Position numbers and translations under genes: made by a program. The notes below the pieces were generated by a model. The model searched no databases and had not been told where the DNA came from. It worked only from the letters and a program-made list of their open reading frames with translations. This document shows positions 25,828 through 38,056 of a stretch of DNA of 64,000 bases, piece after piece. Positions within the stretch are counted from its first letter, which is position 1. Each line of letters begins with the position of its first letter. Origin of the DNA: Aotearoamyces nothofagi (taxonomy: Eukaryota > Ascomycota > Leotiomycetes > Leotiales > Tympanidaceae); contig JADDTR010000009.1 of assembly GCA_015345905.1 (NCBI GenBank), positions 496,001-560,000 of the forward strand, written 5' to 3'.

Positions 25828-26177
25828 CTCGGCGGGGGTATACTCCCTACACTGGGAGCTAGGTGTCGTATACTTTCTCCTTGTCCAACCTGGTCCTCCT
25901 TGAACCCGGATAGGTAAGATTATTTGGCGTGATTAGCGTCAGAATTGTAGAGAATGGATATTGTGCTCGTCACTCATCAAGATGTCACTTAATCTCTCGC
26001 GGCGCGTGGGAGGGGAGTTGACGCGATTTTGGCGATCAACTTTAAGCTAAATTAGCGTGATCTTTCTTCCGCTCGTCACCGCTTTCCGATTAGATTCAAT
26101 TCCAAAATTTATGTCCCAGCTATTTTGTACAGCTTTCTCTGCACATTGTACAGTAAATTTGCAACGTTTACGCCATA
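25828..26177. promoter_or_regulatory. Shared divergent promoter of SMC3 and RIO1
   Basis: 350 bp separates the two start codons. It includes a GC-rich patch near 26000-26035 with GGCGCG and GACGCGATTTTGGCG, which resembles but does not match the MCB (ACGCGT) and E2F-like elements used by G1/S genes. This is suggestive only. Confidence 0.45.
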
Positions 26178-27978
26178 ATGTCTGACAACCAGATTGATGA
26201 AGCTATAGTCAGTCCGGCAGCTGCTCAAGTGCCCACGCACAATTATATACCCCACCATGGCTACGCAACTCTCACCATCAACCCCGAAGATACCCCACTG
26301 CAAAATACTACAGACGAAGAAAGTGGCGGCGTTCTACTCGACGGAGGCGAAGATGACACATACGATGACATATTCTCTGAAGATGAGGAAGATATTGATG
26401 ATCTAGACTGGGACCCAACCAGTTCCGACCTCACAAAATCCTACAACCGCCAACGACAACTCCACTCTACCACCCAATCCGCTCCCAAAATCAATTCTCA
26501 AAAGCCTACCCCAAATACCAAAGCCAGTGTAGACGATCATATAACGAGTTTATCAAAACATGCTGCAAAAATCCGTCTCGATGGTAGCGGCATAGGCAAA
26601 GAGGGGAAAGGACATGAGAAAGACAAGTCAGACCGAGCGACAAGCGAACAAGTCCTGGACCCAAGGACTCGCATGATCCTCCTCCAAATGATAAACCGTG
26701 GAGTTGTCAGCGAAGTAAACGGATGCCTGAGCACTGGAAAGGAAGCAAACGTGTACGGTGCACTATCTCTATCTCCAGCCACTGCTGAGAACCCAGACCC
26801 GACACCCCTTCACCGCGCAATCAAAGTATACAAGACCAGCATCTTGGTGTTCAAAGACCGAGACCGTTATGTCACAGGCGAGCACAGATTCAGAGGCGGA
26901 TACAACAAATCCTCAAATCGGGCCATGGTCAAAGTCTGGGCGGAGAAGGAAATGCGAAATCTAAAGCGTCTATATGCCGCAAAGATCCCCTGTCCGGAGC
27001 CAATATATTTACGCCTTCATGTATTAGTCATGGGATTCTTAGGTGACAAGAAGGGCTGGGCAGCACCTCGACTTCGTGACGCTGAGCTTCCAGGTTCGCC
27101 AGAAGAAGTCGAGGCAGAGTGGCGAGTTCTATATCTTCAACTTCTAGGATTAATGGCGAAGATGTACCAAGTTTGCAAGCTTGTACATGCAGATCTTAGC
27201 GAGTACAACGTATTGTACCATGAGAAGAGGTTATTTATCATCGATGTCAGCCAAAGCGTCGAGCACGACCATCCTCGATCACTCGAGTTTCTACGCATGG
27301 ATGTCAAAAATGTTTCAGATTTCTTCAGGAGAAAGGGCGTCGACGTCTTGTCTGAGCAATCAGTCTTCAGCTTCGTAACAACTGGGCCATATGAGGAGGG
27401 CAGAGTGAACGAAAAGCTCGAAGTTTTGTACAAGAAGAAGGCAGAGGGCGAGGCAGCTGACGAGATTTTAGGCGGACAAGGTGAAGAGGCGGCGGCGCAG
27501 CAGCAGGTCGACAATGAAGTTTTTCGCCAGCAATATATCCCTCAAACTTTAAACCAAGTTTACGATATTGAGCGAGATGCCGAACAGATCGGGAGAGGCA
27601 ATAAGGATGAGCTTGTTTACAAGAACCTATTGGCAGACAAGATTGCGCCAGCATCTGGAGCAGATGATGAGGCTACCCGGGGATCGTCTTCTGAAGTAGA
27701 TGATGATGAGACCGGTTCCGACGATGAAAGCACAGATGACGAAAGCCGTTTCGAGAAGGGAACGCCAAGGGGAAAGAGATTCGAGGATAAAGAGCAGAAG
27801 AAGGTACAGTTTGATTCTATTCAACTTCGTAATTATATATCATATACCAAACAAGGCTAACATTACACAGGAACACAAGAAGCTGGTCAAAGAGGAGAAG
27901 CGCGAGAAGCGGAAAGAAAAGATCCCGAAGCACCTAAAGAAGAAGCTCATTAGCTCTTCAGGCCGGAACAAGAAGTAG
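26178..27978 (+). CDS. RIO1: Serine/threonine kinase RIO1
   Basis: Two exons, 26178-27803 and 27871-27978, giving 577 aa. The RIO1 hallmark set is present. It comprises the P-loop STGKEANVYGAL, the catalytic lysine in AIKVYKTS followed by the flexible loop FKDRDRYVTGEHRFRGGY, and HADLSEYN with H337 and D339. The metal-binding IDVSQSVEHDHP has D356. The N-terminal 140 residues and the region after 460 are acidic and probably disordered. The short last exon is very basic (EKREKRKEKIPKHLKKKL), as in other RIO1 proteins. RIO1 drives the last steps of 40S subunit maturation. It is head to head with SMC3 and tail to tail with ATG17. Confidence 0.96.
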
Positions 27979-28330
27979 ATGAATACAACTTCTTAAAGAT
28001 CACTAGCGCTATCTTATTAACTATCTATTATAACTATGTTTTTGAATTTCCTAAGCGCCAAGGTATGGTACAACGATTTTCATGTCCACCCGACCACCTA
28101 GATTTCCCAATTTATAAAAGCGTTCCAAAGTACATCCAAGTGCTCGGATGATGATCACAAAAACCCCATTTGTAGAATTTCCTGGCCGTGTTCCTATACG
28201 GAGCCTCCTCGAAATTCTGTGATGGGGATGAAGAAGCCTAGTCGCGGGAGAAGTCACTTTCTTCCGTTGATGACGCTTAATGCTGAATAAAGAGAGCACT
28301 GACGAGCACTTGAATCATCTCTTTTTATTG
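27979..28330. other. Convergent spacer RIO1/ATG17
   Basis: 352 bp tail-to-tail spacer, no supported feature. Confidence 0.55.
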
Positions 28331-29931
28331 TTACTGTCTCTCCTTCTCTCCTTTCGTTGCCGCAGCTATAATGCCCTTTTGCAATGATGTTGTGCTTGAT
28401 TTTCCTTTCGCATCTTCACCCTCGTCGGCATCTACTTTAGAAAGCTCATACTTTGGCGCATCGGCTACTAGATCAGGCCATAGATCGCTGGGAAGGAAGT
28501 CTCCTACCTGGCGTCTGAAGCTTTCTCGTTCTCTCGTATCTGCATCATGTAATTTGCGAACTTGTTCCATGGCTTTCCGAAGAATGGTCTTCATTTTCTC
28601 CTCTGATGACTGACGGCGAGCTACTTCAAGAATCAGGCCGTCATAGCAGGTCAAATAACCTTCGTAGAAGACCCGCATACTTTCCAGCTCTTCCATTTGT
28701 TCTCCGATCATTGCTTTCGAGTCAGCCCAGCGGACCAGAAAATCATGACTGCTGGCAATATAGGCAGGAAGGCGTGAGCCAATTGATTCAAGAGTGGTGA
28801 AAGCAGCTGTAGTAGAAGAATATGTCGTTTTGAGTCGGGTGACGTGATCTTGAATTTGCTCATATTGCTCCTCCATGGACGCCAATCTGTGTTGGAGTTC
28901 CTGGACAACGTAATCGACTTCCGCCGCATCATTAGCCAAGATGTGGAGCATCTCTAGCCTTTCTTCTTCGCTCAGGGGAGCAAGGTTACCGGAGTCATTA
29001 CCGTTGTCTTGGATTACCCCAGAGACAGTTACCCCATCTGGAAGTTGATTGTTGTTTGCGGCTTGCTTGACAGCCGCGAATCCACCTTCGGTATGCTTTA
29101 CGGCGGTCACGCAGACGTCGAAATGTTGCACCAGTGAATCAAGGAGAGATGCCATTTCCGACGCATTTTCTTCGAGGCTCTGGAGGAGCGATGGGATGGG
29201 GGATTGAAACGTGTCTTGCGAGGAAGTGGACGTTATGGCCAACTTGATACTCTTTAGGTCCGATTCGTAGGACTGTATGGATTCGAGAAATTCTGCCCGT
29301 GCCTCCTTTGAGTATTATTAGCTACTATGTGATAGAAAAAACTTTTGCAAATTGTGTAACCTACCTGAGATTGATCAATAGACTCCTTCAAGGCCGTCCG
29401 CATTGTTTCGACCCCAGCTTCATCCACAAAATCCAGAAGGCTTCTAGGTTCCTCCTCTGCAGGCCGAAAGGTAGCTTCGACCATGGTTGAACGCAGGACG
29501 TCCATTGTCTTTTGTAATCGCAGGTCTGCGGCATCCAGGCTACGTAGAACGTTCTGAGAGCAACTGAGTCAGCGAGGGTTCAAGCCATCAGCTGCAATGG
29601 GGCCTACCTGAAAATCTCTCTGGCCATCATTGTATACAGTCTCGACGCCCTGGCGGACTTTGCGGAGTATCTTGGCTTGCTGTGAGATGCCTTTCTGCAG
29701 GAACGCCGTCCGTGAGCTTAGGATGACACTTTCTTCGAGAGCGGACCGAGCCGAAGTCACAAGCCCATTCGCCTTCCACACAGTGCTGATTGAGGATAAT
29801 GATCGTTTGGAAGCAAGGAGGTGTGCTACTAAGGTTTCAAGCGGAATGTCGTTTCCAACAGATTGGGTTTGAGAATTGCCAGGCGAGAGTGAAGCCTGGC
29901 TATGGCTGCCCGGGACTGGCGACGACGACAT
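28331..29931 (-). CDS. ATG17: Autophagy scaffold protein Atg17
   Basis: Three exons on the minus strand: 29608-29931, 29365-29553 and 28331-29302, giving 494 aa. All junctions are phase 0. After a Ser/Gln-rich start, the protein is almost wholly helical, as expected for the curved rod of Atg17: LETLVAHLLASKRSLSSI, ARSALEESVILSSRTAFLQK, then MASLLDSLVQHFDVCVTAVKHTEGG and YEGYLTCYDGLILEVARRQ. The last two are the best conserved blocks of the family. Atg17 scaffolds the Atg1 kinase complex with Atg13, Atg29 and Atg31 at the phagophore assembly site. The gene is head to head with sconB across 1.3 kb. Confidence 0.93.
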
Positions 29932-31219
29932 GGCTACGGTGCTGGGTAGCTGGAGTGGACAAGGTTACGAAGGCTCGAATGGTTCTGGGGCTGGCATGCC
30001 TGTCTGTTATTGTTGGGGCTGGCTCGAATTGGTAAGATCGAGGCCATACGAAGCCATCACGATACGACAATGATCGGACTCTACCTCAGCTACTCGAGAT
30101 GCAGTTTACAAGATGTGCAGCAGCAAGGCTCCAGAGACCCTTGGCTGTTTCCGGGGGGCTGCCGTCGGGGATGCCTGACTTTTAGCCCTCTGGTGTTCGC
30201 GTAAAGGTCTGGGGTAGAAGACGAGGCTACGAGATAAGCGGCGTGAGCGGCTACCGGATTCTCGCACGGCTGCGCGGCCACAGCGTTGAGGCAGCAGTGT
30301 TGAGGCCTGAGGACGGGCACGGGCAAAGGGCGAAGGGCGATACGGCCTGATGGCGTGCGAACAACAGAATCTGGCATCAGCAGCATGAAAGCAGCGGAAG
30401 CAGCAGCGGGCGCGCAGAATGGCGCCAAGAAGCGCGGCGGGGCGGAATGCACATTGCTCTTGGCCTCAAGCACAAGAGCGCATTGTCATAATATCCGCAC
30501 TGGGCCTTGTTAGCTGGCAGCGGCGCCTGGCATTCGGTGGGCTGGACAATGCCGGACCGGCGCACGTGATTGAAATTTCGTTGCGGCGTGACTTATTGTG
30601 GCTCCCGGCCCCAAAAAGCCGACTTTTAGGCCTTTCCGGCAGCTTCTAGCGAGTTTAGCGGCTACATACGCCATTTCGTTCGTTTTGTCGCTATCACGCC
30701 TTACACGCCTTACGGTTCTGGCCTGCCTTCATCGCCTGCGCTCCCCGCCGACTGCGAAGGAAGGCGCAAAAGTCAGATTAGAGAGCGTTGCTGTACCCAG
30801 GGACCTGCATCTGCATCTTCAGTTGCATGACTGGCCTGCTCTCCGTAGGGAGCACGATAATCGTTTCGTCACCTTCACCTCCTCTTCTAGGATCTTGATT
30901 TACGCCTCCACCTGCACCTACACCTCCACCTCCGCCTCTACCCCGTCTTTCATCATCAGCATCGACAGCGGCGGCAGCATATACACAGTCTCATAGCATA
31001 GCATCTCGCGTTTGCTCTGCTCCAAGGCGCCCTTCGAGCCACTGGGATTGCACCATCCATTCCCCGAATCTTACTATCGAAATCGCACGCCATCGCCATC
31101 CAAGTCACATCAACACTGCTGGCTCTCCCTTCTCGTATGGCTAAAACGTGATTGCACCTGATATCTCGCAACGTGGCCAAGGTGCTTGCTTACATCCTTT
31201 TGCGTATGAGCACTCCGCT
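29932..31219. promoter_or_regulatory. Divergent promoter region of ATG17 and sconB
   Basis: 1.29 kb of GC-rich sequence with no supported gene. Short overlapping frames on both strands are compositional. A CACCTNCACCTNC-type pyrimidine-rich stretch at about 30885-30945 is the only local repeat. The sconB leader occupies the right end and may contain short upstream ATGs, such as the one at about 31206 that is not in the sconB frame. Confidence 0.45.
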
Positions 31220-33404
31220 ATGGCGTCCGATCACGCCGATTTAATGGCTTTGCGCCAGTCAGTAGAAGTACCGTCCACTCCCGGCTCTCAGCGACCCGTC
31301 AGATCCACGACTTCATCAGCAAATAATGAGATGTCGACTCAGTTAATTACGATCAGAGAGCCGAGCACTGAAGAGCCGTGTTCCTACAAGAACTGTGACA
31401 GCCGACACGAAGAATACGATGGCAAGATAAGCATATCGTCGTCAAGCAAGATAGCTGGTCGGGCAATTGCCCCCTTCCTCGCAAAGCATATTCCTGAGTC
31501 CTACGCTCCGCTAGGCTTGAAACCAATGGACAACACAAATAAGAATGCCAGTACTAAGTTCTGTTATCGACACCGTCCGGACCTGAAATGCAGGCGGACT
31601 GCCGATGAGCCCTCGATGGACAACTTGCAGAGGGTACAGCTTCTTGATTTTGAGTATTGAGAATACATGCTAACTAGATACTTAGGACCTCGAGTCGTTG
31701 TCGCAATCAGATCAATTGGGCATCTCGCATGTCTGGTCACTTTTCTCCGCAGCCCCTTCGAAACACCGCAATCTTATGCTACAAGGAATTCTTACCCAAT
31801 GTTGCTTCCCGCAACTCTCGTACCTCTCCACCGCCGTTCGAGACCTGATCCGAATCGACTTTATTACAGCGCTTCCAGCGGAAGTATCTTTCAAGATACT
31901 ATGTTACTTGGACACAACCTCGTTATGTAAGGCCGCTCAAGTGAGTCAGCGGTGGCGGAGTCTTGCAGATGATGACGTGGTATGGCACAAAATGTGTGAA
32001 CAACATATCGATCGAAAATGCACCAAGTGTGGCTGGGGCTTGCCATTGCTAGAACGTAAACGGCTGCGAGACTGGAAGAGACAACAGCAACTCCGAGGAA
32101 CAGGCCGTGGGCTCAACGAGTGGTCACCGAACCTCACTCCCATGCCTGAGTCGTCACAAGACAGTACAGATGTGGCTTTGATACCTACCCTAAATGGGAA
32201 GAAGAGAAACGCTGCAGTACTCTCCTCTGATGAGGGACGTTCTATATCACCGGAAGTTATCAAGAGACGATGCATATTAGATCCCAACGCTCCGGCCGGA
32301 GACATCACCAAGCCTCGATTCCGTCCATGGAAGGACGTCTATAAGGATCGATTCAAGGTTGGGACCAACTGGAAATACGGGCGGTGTACGACGAAAATCT
32401 TCCGAGGCCATACGAACGGTGTCATGTGTTTACAGTTCGATGATAATATATTAGCCACTGGCTCGTACGATGCCACAATAAAAATCTGGGATATTGAGAC
32501 CGGTCAAGAGCTACGAACTTTGCATGGCCACACGTCTGGGATAAGAGCTCTGCAATTCGATGACACGAAGCTCATCAGTGGCAGCCTTGACAGAACACTC
32601 AAGGTCTGGAACTGGCGTACCGGTGAATGTATCTCGACGTATCAAGGCCACACAGAAGGTGTAATCGCGTTGCATTTCGATAACAATATTCTTGCCTCTG
32701 GATCTGTAGACAAGACGGTGAAGATTTGGAACTTTGAGGACAAGTCGACATTCTCCCTGAAAGGCCATAAGGACTGGGTGAACGATGTAAAGGTTGATTC
32801 GGCCTCAAGGACCGTCTTCTCTGCGTCGGATGACTGCACCGTACGGTTGTGGGATCTCGATTCCAAACAGTGCATCAAAGTCTTCGAAGGCCATGTTGGG
32901 CAGGTCCAACAAGTCCTGCCATTGCCGGCCGATTACGAGCCTGAGGATGCTGATATTGACGACAAGGACGATGGTGCGTCGAGCACCAGTAGTGGCTCGG
33001 ATCTGCCAATTGCAAACATTAGACAATCTTACGGCGATGCCTTCACCTCCACGTCCAGCTCCACACGTCCATTACCTCCACGGTATATGCTGACAGGAGC
33101 GCTCGATTCTACAGTTCGGCTATGGGATGTTAGCTCGGGGAAATGTCTCAAGACTTTCTTCGGCCACGTCGAGGGTGTTTGGGCACTTGCAGGTGATACG
33201 TTACGAGTGGTGTCTGGCTCGGAAGACCGTATGGTTAAGGTTTGGGATGCGCGATCGGGAAAATGTGAGAGGACATTCACAGGCCACGCCGGTCCCGTCA
33301 CGTGTATTGGGCTCAGTGATAGCCGAATGTGCACTGGCAGTGAGGACTGCGAGGTCAGGCTGTATAGTTTCAAGGAGGATAACGGAGTTACGACTGAAGG
33401 TTAA
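31220..33404 (+). CDS. sconB: Sulfur controller SconB, F-box WD40 protein (Met30 orthologue)
   Basis: Two exons, 31220-31633 and 31686-33404, giving 710 aa. The N-terminal part contains the conserved [13 protein letters not shown] segment. The F-box spans about 196-242 ([38 protein letters not shown]) and is followed by [16 protein letters not shown], typical of the Met30/SconB group. Seven WD40 repeats run from about 373 to the C-terminus ([48 protein letters not shown] and so on). One inter-blade acidic Ser-rich insertion lies near 560-590. The protein is the substrate receptor of an SCF ubiquitin ligase that switches off the sulfur-assimilation bZIP activator when sulfur is plentiful. Confidence 0.95.
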
Positions 33405-33701
33405 GCTGATGGTATATAAGCCCTTCGGTGGATCTACTTCTGGTGTCTGGGACACCTTACTTTTTGTATTTAGCGACGGAGTGCAAGGCGACCAGGGGCA
33501 AATTTATGGCTAAAATAATAAAGTGATATTTCTCACCACCTGAATTGTTAATCATGAGGTGACTAGGGTAGTAGTATAAAGGGCTGTCCCGCCATTGCTA
33601 TGCCCTCTACGATGCACGCGAAAAGCCAAGTTAGGTTTGAACCAAGTGTAAATCGATGATATGTACAGGCAGGGTATATACTAGAAGAATAGTGGCAGGT
33701 G
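33405..33701. other. Convergent spacer sconB / DUF6594 gene
   Basis: 297 bp tail-to-tail spacer, nothing else seen. Confidence 0.5.
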
Positions 33702-35303
33702 TCACGGATCTCCAACTCCGCCCTTCGGACTGTTATCCAAGCTCGTCCCCACAAACACCACCAGGACGGCGGCATACGCGGCCGTGGCAGCCAGGATATC
33801 CTTCTCGTCGGCCTTGGAATACCAGGTCAGGAAGATGGCGAAGAGGAAGACGCTTATGCTCGTGGTGACCAGGCTCTGGTTCTGGCCCTCGTACTCGGTC
33901 ATGATGACGACGGGGATGATGAGGGCTATGCCGCCGGCGACGGCCATGCCGAAGCGGCGCATCATGGTCCACCACTCGTCGAGGGCGCGCTGCCTCTTGG
34001 CCTCCTGCTCCGTCTTGGCCGTGTAGCTCTTCTGCCGGAAGTCGCGCTCCCAGTCCTCGACGCCGGCGATGGAGCGGTGCGAGAGGCGCATCTGGCGGGC
34101 GGCGCGGCGCTGGGCCAGGCCGACGGGGCGGCCGAACTTGTTCACGGCGCGCATCACGGTGGTGGCTCTGCCGAAGTCGCGCATGTGGCGGGGCATGGAG
34201 GGGGGCGAGGTGGGGGGCTTGGCTTCGACGTCGACCTGTGGCGAGGACTTGCCGCTGCTGTGGCGGCGGTAGTAGTTGAAGAAGCCGGAGGAGCGGTGGC
34301 GGGGAGAGGTGTCCTCGGTGGGCTTTTCGAAACTCACTTCGTAGCTGGCCTTTACGGGACGGCGGCGCATGTCTTCGAAATCGCGGACGGCCTGGGCTGT
34401 GTAGGGGTGTTATTAGTTGAATGCCCGGTGAGAATGGGTTCGGGGGTGCGTACAGTATTCATGTAGCAGCTTCTGGGTGCTGTGCAGACGCTCTGGATAT
34501 CTCTTCTCCATATCGTCAATTGCGTGAGGAGCTTCGCTCAAGCACGAGTGCCCTTCGTCTGTATGCGGCGCCTTGTCGATAGCTTCATTGACCCATTTCA
34601 ACTCGGCATAGAGCAGGTGTTCCAGATGGCGTATGTTGATAAAGTGCAGCAAGCTGAAGTCAAGACAGCTCTGCGGCTCAGGCCGATCAGGTTTCGCAAA
34701 ACGCCTCATAGTCGCCTTGAAGTACTCGATGCTGAGAGTCGAGCCATCGCTGATGTCGTCCCAGAGATTCTCCGTCTTGACGTCGGGGAGGGCCGAGGGC
34801 GACGGCGAGGCTGGGCGCGACGCATAGAGGGTTGGCCGAGTAGGAGGCGACTGGGAGCGGTTCCGACCGAAGGAGTTTATGCTCGATCGCCGTGCGAATA
34901 TGTTGTTGAGGCTCGAGCGGCGGGTTTGCGGGGCTGGGCTGGGCTGGTTCAGCTTGCCAAAGTCTGGAGCAGGAGGCGTGTCGACGGGTTGCTGGCTGGC
35001 ATTTTCTGTGACGGTGAAGTGGAACGCTGGCTCAGGGGCATTGATGAGCACGGCAGGTGTTGGCCAGCTCGGGGTTCTACGGCCATTTGTCGCAGGAGTG
35101 CCAGGACTCGAGGGATGTCGTGGATGTCGCAGTGCAAAATACGAGTCTCCGTCGCCGTCGTTGGAGGACAGGAACGCTGCGCGGCCTCGTTCCATTGCCG
35201 GGGCGAGCAATGCGCTATCCGCGGCTGCGGGGCCAAGCGTCGGTGCCGTCGTGACGGTGCGTATATCGTGCTGGACTGTACAGATCCCGAAAGGTCGATT
35301 CAT
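33702..35303 (-). CDS. DUF6594-type fungal membrane protein
   Basis: Two exons on the minus strand, 34454-35303 and 33702-34396, giving 514 aa. A start at 35195 (MERGRAAFL) would shorten it by 36 residues. Residues 1-190 are Ser/Pro-rich and disordered. A helical block around 195-280 (FSLLHFINIRHLEHLLYAEL) resembles the N-terminal helix of DUF6594 proteins. Three closely spaced hydrophobic segments close the protein: GMAVAGGIALIIPVVIM, LVTTSISVFLFAIFLTWY and LAATAAYAAVLVVFVGTS. The final one is the most recognisable signature of the family. The function is unknown and a membrane location is inferred. Exon 2 is markedly GC-rich at third positions compared with the neighbouring genes. Confidence 0.8.
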
Positions 35304-37054
35304 TCAATGCCCTCTACGAAGGACGGGGAGAACGCAAAACCACCATCTGCGCAGCATCCTATTCCACGGGAGAGAGATGCCACGGCTGAGCCTTCAGTCA
35401 GCAGCTGGGTTCGCGGACGGCGCAAAGGGGCTCGGTGCCTGAGATCCCAGCGTGCGCGCAGGCGGAGGAATGCCATTATTGGTGCGCGGCGGCCGACGCC
35501 ATTCCGCCCCCACAGCGGCCCGTCTCGACTCCAGGGCGGATTCTGGGAGGGGAGGGAGAGGGAACCATCCATATCCTCCTTTCCGACCGACACCTCTTCA
35601 CCGACTACCAAGCATGCACAACACCATATCATGCATTCTGCTCCAGGAGCAGCGTTTACGGGTGCCGGAAGCCAATCACGCTAGCTTCGAGCTCTAATAT
35701 GGCTTTGTCGGTGGCCCAGCTGAAGCGTTCCCGGAATCCTATATCCCACACCGGAAAAGCAAACCAGACCGGCAAAGCACAAGATAATATCTCGGCCAGC
35801 ATCCAGGGGCCAGCAGTAGCCTCTATTTTCGAACCGATCAAGTGCTCGGTGTTGGACAGGATATCATGCGACCTCTCTATTTCTAATCTCGCAGATAAAT
35901 ACTAAATAGTAATGATTCCGTAATTTTATAAATATATTAACTTACACATATATTATATATATCCACATCAAATCATAAACATTTCTTTCAGTTTCATTCA
36001 ATGTCATGCTATACTCTACCTGAAAGACGTGCTGGCTGTGGTCCTACTGGCATATCGAATCTGGTTCATAGAACAGACAATGTATGTATACTTCGATTGG
36101 ATGGCTCTGGTTGGTGGCCAACCTGTTAGGAGTCTGATTTTAGTGTATATATGCTAGAGTGCATTGATTCAGTTACAAGTCTCAATGATTATCTCTATGA
36201 ATTTTTGCAACTAGATCCGAGCTCATTCCGAACGGTAAGACACGCTGGATCAGCGGAAGATGACAGCTATTCTTCGTCTACAGCCCAGCCACGTCTCGAG
36301 CCTCAAGGTGACGGGACGTAGAAAGGTCAAGTGTTGTTGCATTTTCGTGTTCTATATAGATACGGTGTTTGACGAATTTGCTCGTGAGACAAAGTTCAAT
36401 TCTACTTGTTAGAATTAAAGTATTCGACTCTCGTCGCCAACATCCACACCCGCTTCTGTTCCACTGTTCTGGTATACGCGTCCGGAATCCTCCAAATATG
36501 CCCGTTCAGACCTAGCACTCCATGTTGCATGGATGATCTAAAACCATCGACCACTGCTCTAGGGATGCCTATAGCTTAGCCAGATGAGTCCGACCCTCCA
36601 AATGTTACACATCCAGTGTACGGAGGGCCCTGGAATAGGTTACAAGACTCGTAGTAGAGCTAGTAGTCCAACCAGACTTTAAACTGCAGCTTAAACTTTA
36701 CTAATTGCGGCAGAGAAGATAATGACGTAGCTTAGCCCATTCGATAGAGTTCATATCTATCGGCTCAGCCTGTTGGTCTAGACTGACTAGAAGGCTAGCA
36801 TATCAAATAGAGGCCTTGATAGGTTTTGGGTCGCTCGACGTAGCCAGGATCAGTAGGAGTTGGGATATTCCAAGCTATCCTTCATCGCCGACCCAACCCA
36901 CTTCACATTATTGCGGTCATAATACCCAGGGCTTGACAATATCGGTCAAGATAACAGTCGCAAATGAAGCCCGACGTTCAACATCTTCGGGAAAAGGGCA
37001 TCCAAACCCTCTACATCTAGCGACGGCAATTGACAGCCAATGCCACCGCGTTGT
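35304..37054. other. Intergenic region with an AT-rich block
   Basis: 1.75 kb. The left part, to about 35880, is the GC-rich promoter of the DUF6594 gene. From about 35890 to 35970 the sequence is strongly AT-rich (TATATATT steps). From 36000 to 37050 there are no long frames. The stretch 36640-36800 is rich in CTAG/TAGT words, which can mark decayed repeats, but no element boundary or domain could be found. Confidence 0.5.
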
Positions 37055-37526
37055 CTACTTCAACGTGAACTTCTGACCAGCAATTATAGGTGCTGCATTT
37101 GTCGATTTTGAATTGGTCTTGCCACATATGGCGCATGCTATTACAAACAGTTAGTGTTGAATTTGCTAGACTAAAGTTCAAGATGCATACCGTTGGCTTT
37201 ATATGCACATTTCTGACAGAACTTGCGACCAGACTCAATCTTTATGCTGCATGTTGTGTTCGTGCAAACACTCGAGTATGCGGCGTATGGATTCTTAGCG
37301 GACTTGGACAGCAATTTACTCTATACTAATATTAGTGAAGTCTATGGCATGTGGATGGAGAACTCACTTTGCCTACGCCAGTGTTGCCCAGTGTCGCCGA
37401 AGTCTTGGAGGCGCCACTCTTCGAAGATCCTGCTGGAGAGCCGTAATACATGTCATTCTTCTTCTTGACCGCCGGCGTCGCTAGCGATGTAGGCTTTGCG
37501 AGCTTCGTGCACCTTGAACAGACCAT
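37055..37526 (-). CDS. CRIPT: CRIPT homologue (cysteine-rich PDZ-binding protein family)
   Basis: Three exons on the minus strand: 37368-37526, 37191-37320 and 37055-37137, giving 123 aa. The start MVCSRCTKLAKPTSLATP and the core KKKNDMYYGSPAGSSKS, TLGNTGVGKSKLLSKSAKNPY, FCQKCAYKANACAICGK are diagnostic. The paired cysteines bind zinc. In animals CRIPT binds PDZ domains and is also a component of the minor spliceosome; its role in fungi is not established. One pair is unusual: the second knuckle reads CTNTTC (C-x4-C) where relatives have C-x2-C. The frame is open upstream to 37691, but the conserved start fixes the N-terminus. Confidence 0.92.
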
Positions 37527-38056
37527 GATGGCGAGTTCGTTGCAACGGAAATTGCTAAGAAGAGGTTGAAGATAGTTGAAGATAAGGCAAGGTAGTTTGA
37601 TTACGCATATGAACGAGCATTTTAGTCGGGATGAAATGCGGGTCGCGCTAAAGAAGCAGGGGTCGTTTTCGGATCGTGGAGTGAGCAACATTAAAACAGC
37701 GACTGCCTTGGGCGACAGTACGGCTTCATAAACGACTCTCTACCTTTCTCTCTTTCTCTACACGGCGATATTCCATTGTTCTTGAGCGCAGATTTACAAT
37801 TGATGGCGCATGGGCTGCTTCCAGTGAGATCGTCCTCTTATTGACCCCGCCGCAGCGATCCTGAATCCTTCAAAAAGGCTATGCTCCTGGGAGTTTGACG
37901 TGGCTGGACGACCGTCATTTACGACGACTACGAACACACAACTCAACACCATCCTCTACACTCTCCTCTCATTCGACATCGAAATATCGAACCCTTTGTA
38001 TGCCAGTGCGGAAACCATAGCGCATTGATTGCGAAGACCACTGGCTATCCTCCAGC
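37527..38056. promoter_or_regulatory. Divergent promoter of CRIPT and DRS2
   Basis: 530 bp between the two start codons. It contains a short TCTCTTTCTCT pyrimidine tract at about 37736-37760, common in fungal promoters. No other element can be supported. Confidence 0.45.

Noticed and set aside
33699-34466. 255-codon plus-strand frame
   Set aside because: Antisense shadow of the DUF6594 second exon, with Gly/Ala/Val-rich composition and no domain.
34482-35684. 400-codon plus-strand frame
   Set aside because: Antisense to the DUF6594 first exon and its promoter. Arg/Cys/Trp-rich and not protein-like.
36640-36800. CTAG/TAGT-rich stretch as a mutated repeat
   Set aside because: The word bias is suggestive, but without a second copy or recognisable ends it cannot be supported.
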